DNA from: Phorcus lineatus
Taxonomy: Eukaryota; Mollusca; Gastropoda; Trochida; Trochidae
Direction of reading: 5' to 3'
Assembly (NCBI GenBank): GCA_921293015.1
Contig: OV121086.1
Location: forward strand, 40,069,402 to 40,133,401
DNA: 64,000 nt
The notes beneath the pieces were generated by a model. It did not search any database, was not told the DNA's origin, and was given only the letters and a program-made list of their open reading frames with translations. The position numbers and the translations under genes are program-made. The stretch's first letter is position 1. Every line of letters begins with the position of its first letter. Of this stretch, positions 1 to 13,053 are shown one piece after another.

Positions 1-2624
1 CAAAAAAAACCAAAACTATCCTACAATCTTAGATGACTATAACATTGAAGGATTCCTGTTCCCAAATACTATACTGATTAGATTGATGGTCCAATTTAAA
101 TTGACCGTGATCCAAGGAAAAAAGTTTTAAAAGTGTTCTCTAGCAGGATTTGAACTCATTCTATCAGAGGCTTTCCTCTCCACAGTGGTCTTGAATCAAA
201 CTTCATTCATGGCACCACTGTGTAGGGGAGGCTCCTGTTAAAAAGAGTTTGAATCCCACAAAACTTATTTTAAAAAAACCTCTTATTCATCGGAACACAG
301 TCTGTTTTCAACTGACTAGAAGACAGAAAGTCAGTCTAGCATAAAAGCGTCAAAGCATCTGCAGTGTTAGTCATCTTCATCACAAGAAGAAGCTGTCAAG
401 ATAATACTGGACAAAAATGTTTTGTTCACTGGCGTCAATGCCAGCTAACCTTAGGCAGGATTTAATCTCAAGTGTATTCAAATTCAATTCTTAACATTCA
501 AGTTAAAAAAAATTACATGTTGACTAATGATTTATTTGTGATTTTCGGTTAATAAATGTGAACTTCTATTCATTGGATGTAATTTCCTGTAAATTCTGGT
601 TAATTTTTAAATTTGTATATATCCATTAGTTTTTACTTAAGCCTTATTAACAATCCTTTATGTGTTAAAGGTTAGAAAATAGGAACTTTATTTTCCCTAA
701 TGATTAATTATACCTACATTGAAATTCAGAATGTTTTAACCAGAATAAAAGAATTTGAAAGAATACATATTTGATTACTAAACAATCATTTGAATCTTAT
801 ATTCATTTACTGCCCCTTTATAAATTATGCTAAAACCTTGGTTTTCATCTTCAAAATGACACATTATATATAAATCTATTATATAATATATCAAATTTTC
901 AAATAACCCTAGATCTTATTCAGATATTCATATGATTTTTTTTCTGTAGATTTTCAGGAAATTTCTTTGACAAATTATCAATCTTTTTTTTAGAATTCAA
1001 TATTCAATAGCTAATAATTCAATGATTAATATGAAATATATAAATTTTCAAATTCTACATTGCCAAGCTGTTCAGAATTTCAGAAAAGCAATAACAATAT
1101 AGTGCATTAAAGGATTAGTGTAATCATATATTAAAATCTATGATTTACCCCCCACAGTGGCATTATGGGTAATGTCGATATCAAAGTGTCGACTACTAGG
1201 CAGTTTCTATGTGGGGGTCAAGGAAGTGAACTATTAAAATTTTTTTGTTCTGTATTCTTCTTTGAATCAAAGTTTGATTGCTATTTGATATCTGTTTGAT
1301 CCTTGATGAGGCTGAATTTTGAAAGCGAATTAGGAGATTTGTTTGTAGCAGCTTTTATTTTACATATTGATTTAAAGAGTCTGTCCTGTCACCAATCATC
1401 CACTATGTTGTTGACATGATGAAATACCCTGTACTTTTACTTATTTTTAAACATTTTATAACAATAAACAATATGACTTGATAGAATGTCCACACATTTA
1501 TAAATGATTGATGATGAAACTAATCTACAATGCTTTTTTTTACCGATTGTGTGCTCTTGATTTTCAAGTTGGTAAATCAAAATCAACTAAAATGTTACCC
1601 TCAGTAACATGTTTCAATTGTGTTGCGTTACAATCATGTACTAATAATATATATGAATAAACAGGAATGTCCCCTTGAATTAATTTCAACAAAAAATAAT
1701 CCGATAGGACTATCTTATAAGTTTGAATTATCATTTGTTAAATATGTTTAAATTAATATAGTCAAGTAATTTGCCATTAATTTATACAGTCATCAGTCTT
1801 GGTCACTTAAAATGGAAGACGAAGGATACATAAAGATAAAGTTTCAAGACCTATTTGAAAACTCTTACAAAAGCATCAATACAAATTCAATTTTGATTTT
1901 AAACTGTTTCTATGGCATAAAAAAGAAAACTACAGAAAATGAACCTAAATGAAATGTCCCCGTCACTCAATTTCCATGCTATCTATTTCAGTAACACAGA
2001 TGAAGACCTCTAACCAGGCACTAATTACTTCCATACTCAAGCTGCGATGGATAATCATCGATAATGAACATGATCTTTGAAATTGACAAGATGATTGGCA
2101 AGGACGGTAACGACTAGGAAAAATGTAATGAGATTTATTTTGTGAAACAAAACTGAATAACAGATAATTTGGATCAATTTAAGTAAATTATAATGGCAGA
2201 AAATTAGAATTTCCTGGATAAGATCTTCATTTTCGTAAAACGTAACTCTGAAGGAGTAAGCTTACGCTGTTCACAATAAATGAGTTGATATACAGAAAAT
2301 CTTGCTTTGGGTGTGTTTTCCACTTCAAAATTCTGCCAATTGAATGATGATCAAGTCAAAACTTACATTGATTTTCTCAATTCTATAAAATATTCAAGAG
2401 AGTCCCAAATATAGTGATGATAATAATAAAATTCACAGACTCAAATTCATGTCTTCTATGCAAAATAGCTGACAATATTCTTTTCATGTTTATTTTTGTT
2501 ATTGTTTGTTTGTAAGGGATAACATATTAGTAAGTAACTCTTGATATATTGCTTTACCTGAATTGGTGTCCGCCAAAGATTTGAAAAGTTTTTTCCCCTT
2601 ACCTTACATTAAAAAATAGAATAC
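1..2624. other. AT-rich non-coding DNA
   Basis: No open frame of note, no splice-bounded exon and no recognisable transposon. Around 1147-1218 a short segment has weak inverted ends (ACCCCCCACA against TGTGGGGGT), which may be a very small foldback. Confidence 0.6.
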
Positions 2625-3092
2625 AAAATATTTTACTTCGAGGTAATTTGCAACAGTTCTTTAAATTATATTTTTTTGGTCTTGCAATTATTCAAATTGA
2701 ACCATAAGCTTGTAAAATAAGACTAAAATAAAGTAAATGAAATATCTAGCTTCAAGATAATTTATAAACATTTCTCTTAATGATTTTATTTGTCTTGCAA
2801 TTATTTAACTTGAAACTATTATATAACTTCTATATAACTTGCTACATGAGATCTAGACTTTATCCAAGGTTCTTGTTGCATCCACAGTGTAAGAGCAGAA
2901 CCCTTGTAGCCTGTCAAATAAGATTAAAATAAAGAAAATGAAATATTAAGTTTCAAGATAATTTGAATCATTTCTCTTAATGATTTTATTAGTCTTGTAA
3001 ATATATAACTAAAAACTAGACTTGCTAAACAAGATCTAGATTTTATTCAAGGCTCATGATACATACACAGTGAAAGAGCAGAACCCTTGTAG
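2625..3092. repeat. Tandem duplication, about 201-bp unit, 2.4 copies
   Basis: A unit starting TGTAAAATAAGACTAAAATA at 2711 recurs as TGTCAAATAAGATTAAAATA at 2912. Both copies end with a shared AGAGCAGAACCCTTGTAG. A diverged partial third copy precedes them (2625-2710, sharing GGTCTTGCAATTATT). The end of each unit resembles the dispersed ACTTGCTGAAT repeat seen elsewhere in the window. Confidence 0.75.
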
Positions 3093-4168
3093 AGAGAAAG
3101 GATGACAGAACTGGCCTTCTTTGAAATTGACAATGCAATTGACGATGCAGCTGGCATGTTGATGTTGATGTAATACTTAATTATCAGGGTCCCAGCTGGA
3201 AGGCTTCTCTCATTATGAATTAATAATCTCACTTCCTCAAAGGCTGTCACAAAATCTTACATAAATACTTGACTAATAACTTTTGAAGCCCATTATCACT
3301 TAATTATCACAATTTACACATCTCTTGATGTTGTTTGGGTCACACCTGTTCAAACTCTTGATTTCTTTTCCAGGTATTCAATGGATAAAATACACAAAGA
3401 TATAAAATTGTAATTTGAAATAACAAAGTAAAACAAAATATATCAAATCCACAAAGTTTAGGAATGTAATTTGAATTGATTAAATATATCAAAATAATTT
3501 TCATCAAATATAATATGAATATATTGTATTAGTAGAAACAATAATCATAATTTTCAAAATAGTGATAAAGATGATGAAAACAAAATGAATAAATCAAGAC
3601 AACTTTCTATGCTAAAACCTTTTATTTTAATCATGATATACTATTACTTTGATAAAAAAATATCAAACACTCCTTTTTTGAAAGAAAATATATTCAAAAG
3701 ATTGATTTTAAAGATTCTTTGTTCTGAGATTTACTAATAGCTAAATAATGCGATATTTTGGAGCAATTCTGAACAATACTATAATTGAAAAGGCAGGGTG
3801 ATCAAATGAATACTTTATGGACCGTCATTTATTCAATTAGCCTGTTATATTTCACTTTGAAATAATGATGTGTAACAAATGTATATTACGCAGTTGTTAA
3901 AACTAATGTTCCCGAACAAAGATAAAACAATATTGTCATTAACCCACTTCTTAAACTTTTATGAAAACAAATCAATATTAATTGTTCAAGTTATCACATT
4001 TGATGAGAAATCGTCCAGACAAAATTATTTTTTCATGTAAAAACATTCATTGTTACACACTGGCGATGAACCTTAGAAAGAATCCTATGAAATATTGAAA
4101 CAGTTCTAAATAATTGCTCATACAAATCTAAACTGTCTGAACAATAAATTATTAATCAATTATTATCA
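3093..4168. other. AT-rich non-coding DNA
   Basis: I see no gene, repeat or element here. Short frames are at chance level for this base composition. Confidence 0.55.
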
Positions 4169-4640
4169 GTCACTCACATCTGTTCTTGTGGAAACATTCG
4201 GGAGGATCCTTTTCATTACTTCTTTAAATGCCCACTATATGATAGATACCGATCAAATCAATACTTTTTTAAAAACGATATAACATTAAAATCTATCTTG
4301 GGCGGCGACAAATCCTTGTCACAGAGTGCTAATGAATCCCTAATAATATCTGTATATCATTTCATAAATGATACCAACCAATTTTTATAACTCTTTTATC
4401 AAATCTGTACCAAATGCAAAGGTAGACAATGCTTAATATGAATTTTAGTTTTGTAAGAATAATTGCAAATATAAATTTCCACCAATGTATTTGATATCTT
4501 AATCGTTTCATGTCTGAATCAGAAGCATTTATATAGGCATTTGCTGCCTGTTTGTTAATCCTTTTTCCTTTTTGTATATATATATTCTGAATGTTGTGTA
4601 TTATATGTTTTATGGAAATAAAATACTGTTTAAATCAATG
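4169..4640 (+). mobile_element. Non-LTR retrotransposon (LINE) 3' end, 5'-truncated
   Basis: From 4169 a frame of 73 codons runs to TAA at 4388-4390. It starts VTHICSCGNIREDPFHYFFK and continues CPLYDRYRSNQYF. The CxCG...E..xHYFFxCPLY pattern is the cysteine/histidine motif found after the reverse transcriptase in LINEs of the I/Jockey/CR1-like groups. About 230 bp of AT-rich 3' UTR follows, ending with an AATAAA signal at about 4617. The rest of the element is absent, as usual for an incomplete reverse-transcription insertion. The frame is undamaged, suggesting a fairly young copy. The exact clade cannot be told from this piece. Confidence 0.8.
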
Positions 4641-5854
4641 ATTTTGAGGATTATGATTCAGATTTTTAATCAACACCATTTCTTATAAGTTGGTTGGATT
4701 TTTTTTTAACAAATGACTTTTCTTTCTACATCTTTATCCTAATATAAACTGTAGGTTATTCCACCTTATAATGGGTATCAATTGTCATGTGAGTTAATAA
4801 ATAGTGGCAAGATGTATCAAGCAAATTCTCTAGTTTGTTAGATAAGACATTGCAGTATAATTGCAAAAATAAAACTAGAAATAATTGTTCTATCTCAGTC
4901 CTTAAACTAATAATTCTGTATTAATAATTCAACCTTTATAGCTTGATTTTTCAACTTTCTATCTATGACCAGAAATACAGACTTCTTGGAATAAAAATTT
5001 TGTTTTGAACAAATTTAAATTTGATCTCTTTTGAATCTTTTTTAAAAGGAATACAAGTTTCTGTGTTTAGAAAATGGATCTGTATCCTATTATTATATTC
5101 TTCCTGAAATGTCCCGTCAGTTCTTTATCTTCATCTTCTTAAGAATCCCTTTTTTATTTAGAAGTTGCAGATTACATGTTTCTCTTGCATTAGAACAAAG
5201 TATGAAATGTTTTAATACCAACATGTCAAATTCTTCTCCAAATTCTGTCCAACAATGGTTCCAACCTCTGTTGTATAAAGGGATTAAGTATGATAGTAAT
5301 GTCAACATGTATTGTTTATCTCACAGAGACATCGCTAGTCAAAGCTGCAATATCTCAAATGACAATAGCGCTCCCACAAAGGACAATTACTCCAAACTCT
5401 TGGCTTAGCAGAAAAAGACATCTCACTAATTCTGACACGAAGAGCTTAAATTGCAGAATAAATTAGATTCAGCTTGTTGATTGGCTGGTGAAAAATCACA
5501 TTGAAGACTTTTTGCTGCCATTCTCACGTGAAAACAGAAATGAAAAAGAAAACGGAAAAATTGAAGAGTTAACATCAGATTGTTGAATAACTTGAGGCAC
5601 ATTGTATGTGACTTTCGTGAAATATAATGTGATCAGTTATGTTGTTAATCAAAATCTCACTCTTCTAATATGTTTTTTTTTTTAACGGCCTCCAAAGACA
5701 TTTGTTTACAGTACACTTGATGCTTATAATTTGACATTCTTATAATATTCACAGTTATTTAAAACTCAAAATACACACAGAGTATAAAGAGATTTATGCT
5801 TGGATCCTTAATTCAATGCTCTTTGACTAATCGTATATTTCATGGTGACACATG
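4641..5854. other. AT-rich non-coding DNA
   Basis: A 99-codon frame at 5109-5408 has no splice context and no recognisable domain. I see nothing else. Confidence 0.5.
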
Positions 5855-6129
5855 GTCCTGTGCATAACTAAGTTTAACCGATATCAGTGAAGTTCAGCAA
5901 CATTGGTTGTGGCTCGCCGATTGGGTTGGTTAATATGTCAAACCTGGATTAGCTTAGAGCTTGAAGGTTGATCCCTGCCCAACATGAGACATGAGTTGAG
6001 AGAGTTGAAGAGCCAACTTGGGCAAAAGACATTATGCAAAATGTACCTGGTCCATCCAGTAGGACATTAGTAGACCTGGTAAAGTGGTGTGTTGGTGGTA
6101 ACCTTCAATGACAAATCTCTCAACACCAG
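5855..6129 (+). mobile_element. tRNA-derived SINE, family B, copy 1 (old)
   Basis: Begins GTGCATAACTAAG (a decayed A box, compare TAGCTCAGT in copy 2), followed by ATCAGTGAAGTTCAGCAACA and GTGGCTCGCC. A B-box-like GGTTGATCCCTGCC follows. It is clearly the same family as 44716-44935. The 3' part (TGTACCTGGTCCATCCAG) is diverged. Confidence 0.65.
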
Positions 6130-6191
6130 GGTTATAATATTCCTGAAGCCTCTTTAGCAACCACTGAGTGGAGAGATATGCGCTGTATATG

Positions 6192-6506
6192 GAGGTGAGG
6201 TGAATTGGGGTTTAATGCCGCTTTCAAGAGCATTTCACTTATACTGCGGCTGCTAGTTTTCGAGTATTGGAGAAAGCCCGCAACACCATTGTAATTATGC
6301 ATTGCGGTGAAACTTGCAAGCTTCGGCTGGAAATAGCAAACCATGGGTGGTACTGCACTGAAATTTAGTGTAGCATTGCACCCAAACCTTACTGCATGTA
6401 GAACAGTTCTCTACTGCAGACAAAGTTGCCGAGTGCCTGGCAGGATTCCAACCACAGACCTCTAGATCTGAAGCCGAAAACACTAACCACTGGGCTATCC
6501 CGCCCC
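6192..6506 (-). mobile_element. tRNA-derived SINE, family A, copy 1 (diverged)
   Basis: On the minus strand it starts GGGCGGGATAGCCCAGTGGT (A box), has a B box near GGTTGGAATCC, a body containing CTGCAGTAGAGAACTGTTCT, and a tail ending in CTCACCTC. Imperfect 13-bp flanking repeats (6179-6191 and 6507-6519, three transition differences) look like the target-site duplication. This is the oldest-looking of the four copies. Confidence 0.85.
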
Positions 6507-6519
6507 TGTGCTGCATGTG

Positions 6520-9500
6520 GGCATACTATTATAAAATTTCTTACCATATAAACTCACAATTTGTCTCCAAGGTCAGCACATTAAATCTATGAAAACAAGC
6601 GACAACAATTGATCCAAAACAACACAAATGACCTCAACTCCTACACAAGTTAAGAAAAGCCTCTGGATTTCTTCACCAATATTCTCTGTTACCAGAGGCT
6701 GTTATTTCAGGCAGCAAAGCCATAATTAAACCCTCACTACTACATTTGTTCATTTCGAGTCCCCATTTACACAGATAAAGAGAAGGGAAGGAGAGGGATC
6801 TTGAGTAACACCTTCAAGTCAAAAACAGGAAAATACATCAATCAACACCCACTTTTCAACTTTGACATTTCCAGTCATGTCCTTAAGACTTTGTTCCTCC
6901 GTTCTGTTCCAAAAATAAGCCAATGACATCTATATAGAGAGTTTTCAAGCTAAAGAAAGATCCAGCTACATTTCTGGCAACATAGGAAATGTCTTAGTCG
7001 TCATGGTGATCACACTGTCACAGGTCTATTCTAAAACATCAACCATCCATTGTTTACAAGTATGTCATAGATAACAAACTTGTTGATATGGATTCTCATA
7101 TAAAACGATCATGCTTGATGAAAATACAAGAATCTTTCTCATGCTTGATAAAAAACGGCATGCTCTCATAACGATGAAGTTATCCATAATAATCTTGTCA
7201 TATGGACTCTGATTTCCAAATAGCCTCTTAGTGGCAGAAGCACGTTTATTTTAGATAAGTTAAGCAATCTCACGAAAGAAAAATTAAGTTTCTAATTGCA
7301 GGACAAATTCTTTTTAATCAAAAGAAGCAGTTTTAAACCAAACATACCAAGGTCGGTTAATCTATGCGAATCTATTTCCCTAACACAAATGAGTAAAAGG
7401 TGTTTTTTTTTAAAATGGCCGCCAGTGTTTTTTGCTTGATAACTGATCATTTCCTCTAAGACTAAAGTTGATTGGGTTGAGTAATGAAATATTTTGACCT
7501 TCTGAATATAAAACTTTGGCTTAAACTAATGTATTTATATAAATCTTTATTAAAAAAAACGTCACAAAAGGAGAGACAATTCCTGGGAATGCTGAGGGGC
7601 AGAGCCTGTGAGAGAGCCTAACAAAGGATTTCATCTTGTCTGAAGTTCATTCTCTTTGCCAAGGGTTACTCTGTAGAAGGGTTGCTGTCAACTTATCAAG
7701 TCATTGAAATTAAAACTAATTAATTACAATTTAGCAACAATCCAGGCACTCCTATATAGTTGCTAGTAGTAACTATTTGTTATGAATTCTTAAAAATTTA
7801 GGCGTTTTATTGTCGCTGGTAGTTTGACTAAGGACTTTATCAGCAGTCTTTCTCTATAGATATTTCTTTGTAATTGCATTGATTGCTTTCTTTTATGGTT
7901 GACACACTTATCAACAAAGAAATAGATTCATAAAAAAGTTAAAAGGTTATTTCAATACATGCTTTCTTTTATTAAGATGCAGTTAATATATCATTTCATT
8001 GCAGTTTAAGTTCAAAAGAAATTATTCTTTTTATATTTCGAATTATTATCACATACCTTGACAGCAAAATATTTGCAAGGCACTTAGCACTTTCAAATAA
8101 GCTATTATAGCTTGTTCGCCAATCTTTGTTTCATTTTTGGAAATAAAAATATGTTTAAACCACTTAGCACTCCTCAAAGGTAGACTGACCCTTTTCTGTT
8201 TATCAACACAATTTTCTATCTTACCTTTCAGCAAGAAACTATCATAAGTAGAGTAATGACCCTTTAAAGGTTCTTGTATTCTTTTAAAGGCACTGTCTGT
8301 GAAATTTTTCCCACAAAAATTAGTTATTGCAAAATATGTAATTGTCAGTGAGAAAACCCCTCACTCAACCAAAATATCCCTAGATAATCATCACAAATAA
8401 AATGAAAACATCATGCAGCCATTTAAGTGTGAACACCTTTTAATCATTTAATCAGAGAATTGGATTCACACAATTCATCTCAACTTGTTAATTTAAGGAC
8501 TGCTTTAATTTATTGATTATAAAAGATTGTTTTGCAATTGGTTGCTTTCCTTTTCATAAGATGATTATTTCACAGAGAGCCTTTAAGATTTAATCATTTC
8601 ATTTTTATATATCATTGAGGAGCAGGTTCTCATGAAGTAAACTGAACACAAGGAAGGTACTGGTTGACGCACAGTTCCCAGGCTATGTTCATCAGGACTA
8701 TCTATCTGGGCAGCTGTTCAAAGACCTTGCAGCTAAAAACGGATCCAAGTTAATTAAATCAAGGGCACTGTTTCAACCTTGAGTTGCCAACAGGAACAAA
8801 TCTACTTTGAAGATGCTTTGAGTCGATGGATAAAGATTTTTTAATGTCTACGATTATTTGTCTATCTTTATAATACTTCCAATGGGGTTGAGGTGGGGTC
8901 GATTATCTGATTGTCTAGTGCACTTAAGTAACGTTTTTTATATGTAAAGGTTTTAGTAGTGCTGCTTTGATGCAAAAGTTTATAATATATAGGAAGGGAC
9001 AACAGGATTTTTGGTTTGACATATTTTTTCAAACAACATGGTGATCACTACGATAAATTTATCACATAATAGATAAATACACTCTTGCTCTAGAAGGAAA
9101 TAAATGATGGAACCCTAGTCTAAGCATCGTGTACTTTACGTATCATGTCAAATATATTCAAATATATTTAAATATTACAAGAAGAAAATGTCCCAAAAAA
9201 CATTGACCATAAAAGCAACATTTCCAAATATCACTAAAATGACTTAGATACATAAGTAAGAAAAAAATATAAAAAGTTTGTTGTTCAGAAACACTGCGAA
9301 CATTCAATTATTGACTCAAAGGGTTTCTTTTATGGTGCAACAAGTTATCATTGTCTGTTCAGAAATGACTGACAGGATGTCAACATCACTATTGATCCAC
9401 ATCAATTTCACTAAAACCTCTTTGTTAAACTCCATCTTGTTTGAGACAAGATTCTGTATAGTCTATTTCAACTTTCCAACTTTGTGTGAATTATAAAACG

Positions 9501-11279
9501 ATGAATTTATTTTTTGAAATGTTGATACACTGTACATGAATATGAAATATAGAATTGGATAGTTTAAATGTGATAGGGAATCTAATATAGGAGTTTGAAC
9601 ATTATCAGGAATGTCATTTTAATAAATTGGAAAAAAATTTTCGAGTGGCAATTTACAGGATTTCCAACTAACTTAAAAAGGCATTTATTCATTATGTGTT
9701 GCTTTTCTGCAATATTGTTGGAAAATGTTGGTAACTAGCCACAAACATTATTTTCAGCCTAGTTTTGTTGTTAAGGTTAATGAAAATTTAAGTTGATTTC
9801 TTCTACTAAAAGCATTTCACCCTTCCGTGATTGAGTGTCCAATAGAAAACTTATAGAGCAATATGACTCATCGACTCAAGAGTTATCCAAGAAAAACAGA
9901 TTTATAATCATTGCATTAAAACGAGCACTGGCTGAGTCATTGTTCAATAAAATCCAGCCTTGGACTCGATAATCACGTGCAACAAGGAACGTGAATGGCA
10001 CAAATATAAAACAAGGGAGATTATCAATGTTCTTCCAAGGATGATTTTTTGTCCCTAATGAGCATGATATTAACAATATGCATGATGTCAAAATCGTGAT
10101 CATTTCCATTAGATAACCAATGCAAATTAATTCAATTCTTGTAACAGTTCTAGTAAATATGTAATTATCTTATAAACCTTGCTTAGTTATAACAGCACAT
10201 TGGGTAATGTAAAAGGTGATTTATTAAATGGATCAGATTGAAAATAGGTAGAATGTTGACATTTCATACAAGAGTCGCAATGAAGAATTTAAAAAATAAA
10301 GTGTATTATAAATTATTATCAAAGATAAAAGCGTAAGATAATCGATGTCACGAAAAATATGTAACACTCATGATGCGGAAAGCAAAAATAATTTTTAAAG
10401 ACTGAATATAAGAAAAGTCATAAAATGAAGTTTTTGGAGAGTATACTTCAGGCAGTTATTGGAAATATAAGCACAAAACAAAGGAGATAAGGAATAATGA
10501 TGATATCTTTATAGTATAACCCCAAAACTATTAACCTAGTTAAAATCCTCTTTGTTTTGATTCCTTTGTTTTAATCTACCAATCAAAAAATCATTCGCAA
10601 TGAATTTGGCCCTGAAACTGAAATCTAACTTGTTGTAGATTTCTTAAGAACAAGATTTTTCATTTTAAAAAAATCAATTTTTTAATTAGAGAGGCATCGA
10701 GCAGCACTGATTAAAAAAAAATGATTTTACAAAATAAAAACTTAAGAAACATTGGCTTTCATGTAAGGTTTAAGAATCATACCCCAAAAGCTACAAAAAC
10801 GATCATTTATTCCCCCCGTTTTGAATTAAATCAATTACACAGTTCTTGGCAGCAAATTTTAAGTGACTGAAATACTGAAATATCCTTTATTTCATATCAA
10901 CGAATATTCTGTGATTGGGCCAGGGACCAATACAGGGAGTTTTTATTCTTCCGGTCTTTGATATTTATTCCTGTAGATTAGCCAGCAAGAAAAGTTTGAA
11001 AAAGTTCCTGCAGCATCTGTCATGCAACTATGCACAAAACCCTGCAGGTACCTAATCATTACTTCTTTGTACTCAGCCATTCTTATTTCATCTTACCATC
11101 CCTTCCCTAATGTATACAATGCTCAAGTCTGATACTGACTCTATCCAGATAAGCTCCACATAACACAAGGTATGATTTACATTGAAGCCTCCTTTCAAGC
11201 AAGCCATCATTACCAGGTGAACATCTGTCGGCTTTGTATCGGCCTGTGTTCACCATTCACACCTGATATTTTCGCGTGT
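6520..11279. other. AT-rich non-coding DNA, 4.7 kb
   Basis: I see no splice-bounded exon, no complete element and no tandem array. One YY1-like AAAATGGCCGCC occurs at 7414. Short frames, for example at 8049-8234 and 9876-10109, are unsupported. Confidence 0.5.
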
Positions 11280-11800
11280 TATAACCATCCCCCCGCCCCC
11301 TTCCCCTACCCCCTCCTCTAATCTAAGTCATATTCTTACGTATTATCATTCCCACCCTATTTTCACCAGATTTCCTAACTCAGATAACATCAACATTAAC
11401 CCAAACTGCCAACTAACCTCCTGCTAAACCCCTTCTCATTAGAATTAATTCCTCAAATAATCTTTCTGCCATGCACTTCCCTGCTTAAATTCACCTTAAT
11501 TACCCAATTAGCACTTATTTTTACTTACTAAATCTATCTCATCAACACCAACATTACAAACAAACAACTCCCACGTACTCCACCACATCATGTTTCCAAT
11601 TCTTACTCAAATCTCTTCCTTTCCTCCCCCCTCCTGTGTTGCCTCCACCATAAATTCCTTGTAAGTCACACCTGGAAATACTAACATGTAAGCCTTCTGT
11701 TAAGCTTTAATAAGCCCATTCTCCATGTTTCCATCCATGCTCCAACACAAATTCTCAAAACTTACCTTCCCCTCTATATTCAATGGTCCATAATTAATGT
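11280..11800. other. C-over-G skewed island
   Basis: For about 500 bp the plus strand is rich in C and nearly devoid of G, starting with a run of C-rich words at 11289-11325. It is unlike the balanced AT-rich flanks. No coding frame is evident. It may be a very old degenerate minisatellite. Confidence 0.5.
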
Positions 11801-11989
11801 GTCTTCATTTTATTTTTCCTTAGCATGAAGCTTTTTGATTTGACATATTATCATTTTTTAATACATGAAAATTGAATCCCTGTTTCATCCACAAATTTAT
11901 AAAGACACATGACCAACTGCTAGTCATTGAAATCAATTCTTGGGGGGAAAAGGATGCTAAAAAAAAAACGAATACAAGAGAACTCAAGT

Positions 11990-12720
11990 CTCTGACAGAA
12001 CTTTGGTCTACAATAGAACCTCTGATATCATAGAACCTGGTATCATATAGAACCTTAGTCTAAGATAGAACTTGGTCCTCCACAGAAGTCTGTCTCAAAA
12101 AGAACCTGGGTCTTCAAAGAACCCAGTCTCAAATAGATCTTGGGTATCAACAGAACCTTTTCTCCATTTTATGAACACTGAACAGAATAGAACCTTGTCT
12201 TAAAAAGATCCTGGCTCCTGTAGCACAAGACACCAAGGTAGCAATGTTGAAGATTGGCACTAAGGTTAACCTTAGCGTTCAGTTTCATTGCTTTGTGCAA
12301 CGACTCCCTGGTCTCCAATAGAACCAAGATCTCCAGAAGAACCTTCCATCACATAGAACCAAAGTCAACATAGAACCAGGCCATAAGATCAAGGACTCCA
12401 AAATAACCAGACCTCAAATGAAAAACTGGGACTCAAAAATAACCAGATGTCAAGTGGAGGATATCCCATTTGAAAAACAGTATTCAAATGGAACAGTGGT
12501 TTTTCAAAGAAGCAGTCTTCAAATAGAATATCCTATAGAACCAACCCTCCAATATGATATTAAACCAAAAGCCTCTACATTGTAGGACCTTGGTCTATGA
12601 AAAAAGCTAAGCCTCATTATAAGTAAAAAACAGGCCTCAATAGAACCTTCATAGAACCAGACTACAGGCAGTACATCCCTGTGTTGAAGGAAATATGTAT
12701 AATGCCTCAGAGATAGAACC
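11990..12720. repeat. Degenerate AGAACC minisatellite, about 20-22-bp unit
   Basis: The core ATAGAACCTNGGTCT with variants (AGAACCTGG, AGAACCCAGTCTC, AGAACCTTCATAG) recurs some 20-25 times with irregular spacing near 20-22 bp. The array is interrupted at about 12215-12325 by a segment of the AAGGTTAACCTTAG MITE family. Confidence 0.7.
12215..12325. mobile_element. MITE relic with AAGGTTAACCTTAG palindrome
   Basis: Contains the 16-bp perfect palindrome CTAAGGTTAACCTTAG and ends GCTTTGTGCAACGACTCCCTG, resembling the GCTTTGTGAAAG end of the better-preserved element at 21308-21429. It splits the AGAACC minisatellite, so it inserted after the array formed. Confidence 0.5.
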
Positions 12721-12884
12721 CAGTCTACCTGCCAGGTACCATCTGTTCAATCATCCCACGCTCGGCTTTCTCACCTCTCCCTCCCACCATTTCTTGCTCC
12801 CCTGACTCAGGTGTGGTGACGTAGAACTTACAGATGTGCATAGATAAAGAGTTACACTTGGATTCTGCTGTTTACATGAGTTAC

Positions 12885-13053
12885 CTCCCCTTGATCTCTG
12901 ACAGACCCTGACAGGCTTGGCACCATGGGTTGTTTGAACGAAAGGTATCGATGGACCATGCATTAATGATTCACATGGGCTCTTGTTGTTGGTAGCAAGT
13001 TTAGCAGGCTTGAGGATTGGAAAGATTACTGACATACGAAACATTTGTTGGAC
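12885..13053 (-). CDS. Orphan exon candidate, unknown gene
   Basis: On the minus strand a good acceptor (TTGTTTTCCAG|GTC) and donor (GGGGAG|GTAACT) bound 169 nt with one open frame (phase 0 to 1) coding 56 residues. These begin VQQMFRMSVIFPILKPAKLA and include SIPFVQTTHGAKPVRVCQR. The other two frames are closed. I do not recognise the protein. Its phase would follow the candidate at 35258-35468, which ends in phase 0, so both could belong to one long minus-strand gene. That is only inference. Confidence 0.28.

Noticed and set aside
5109-5408. 99-codon plus-strand frame
   Set aside because: AT-rich, overlapping an opposite-strand frame, no splice or domain support.
6295-6516. 73-codon minus-strand frame
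   Set aside because: Lies wholly in the family A SINE.
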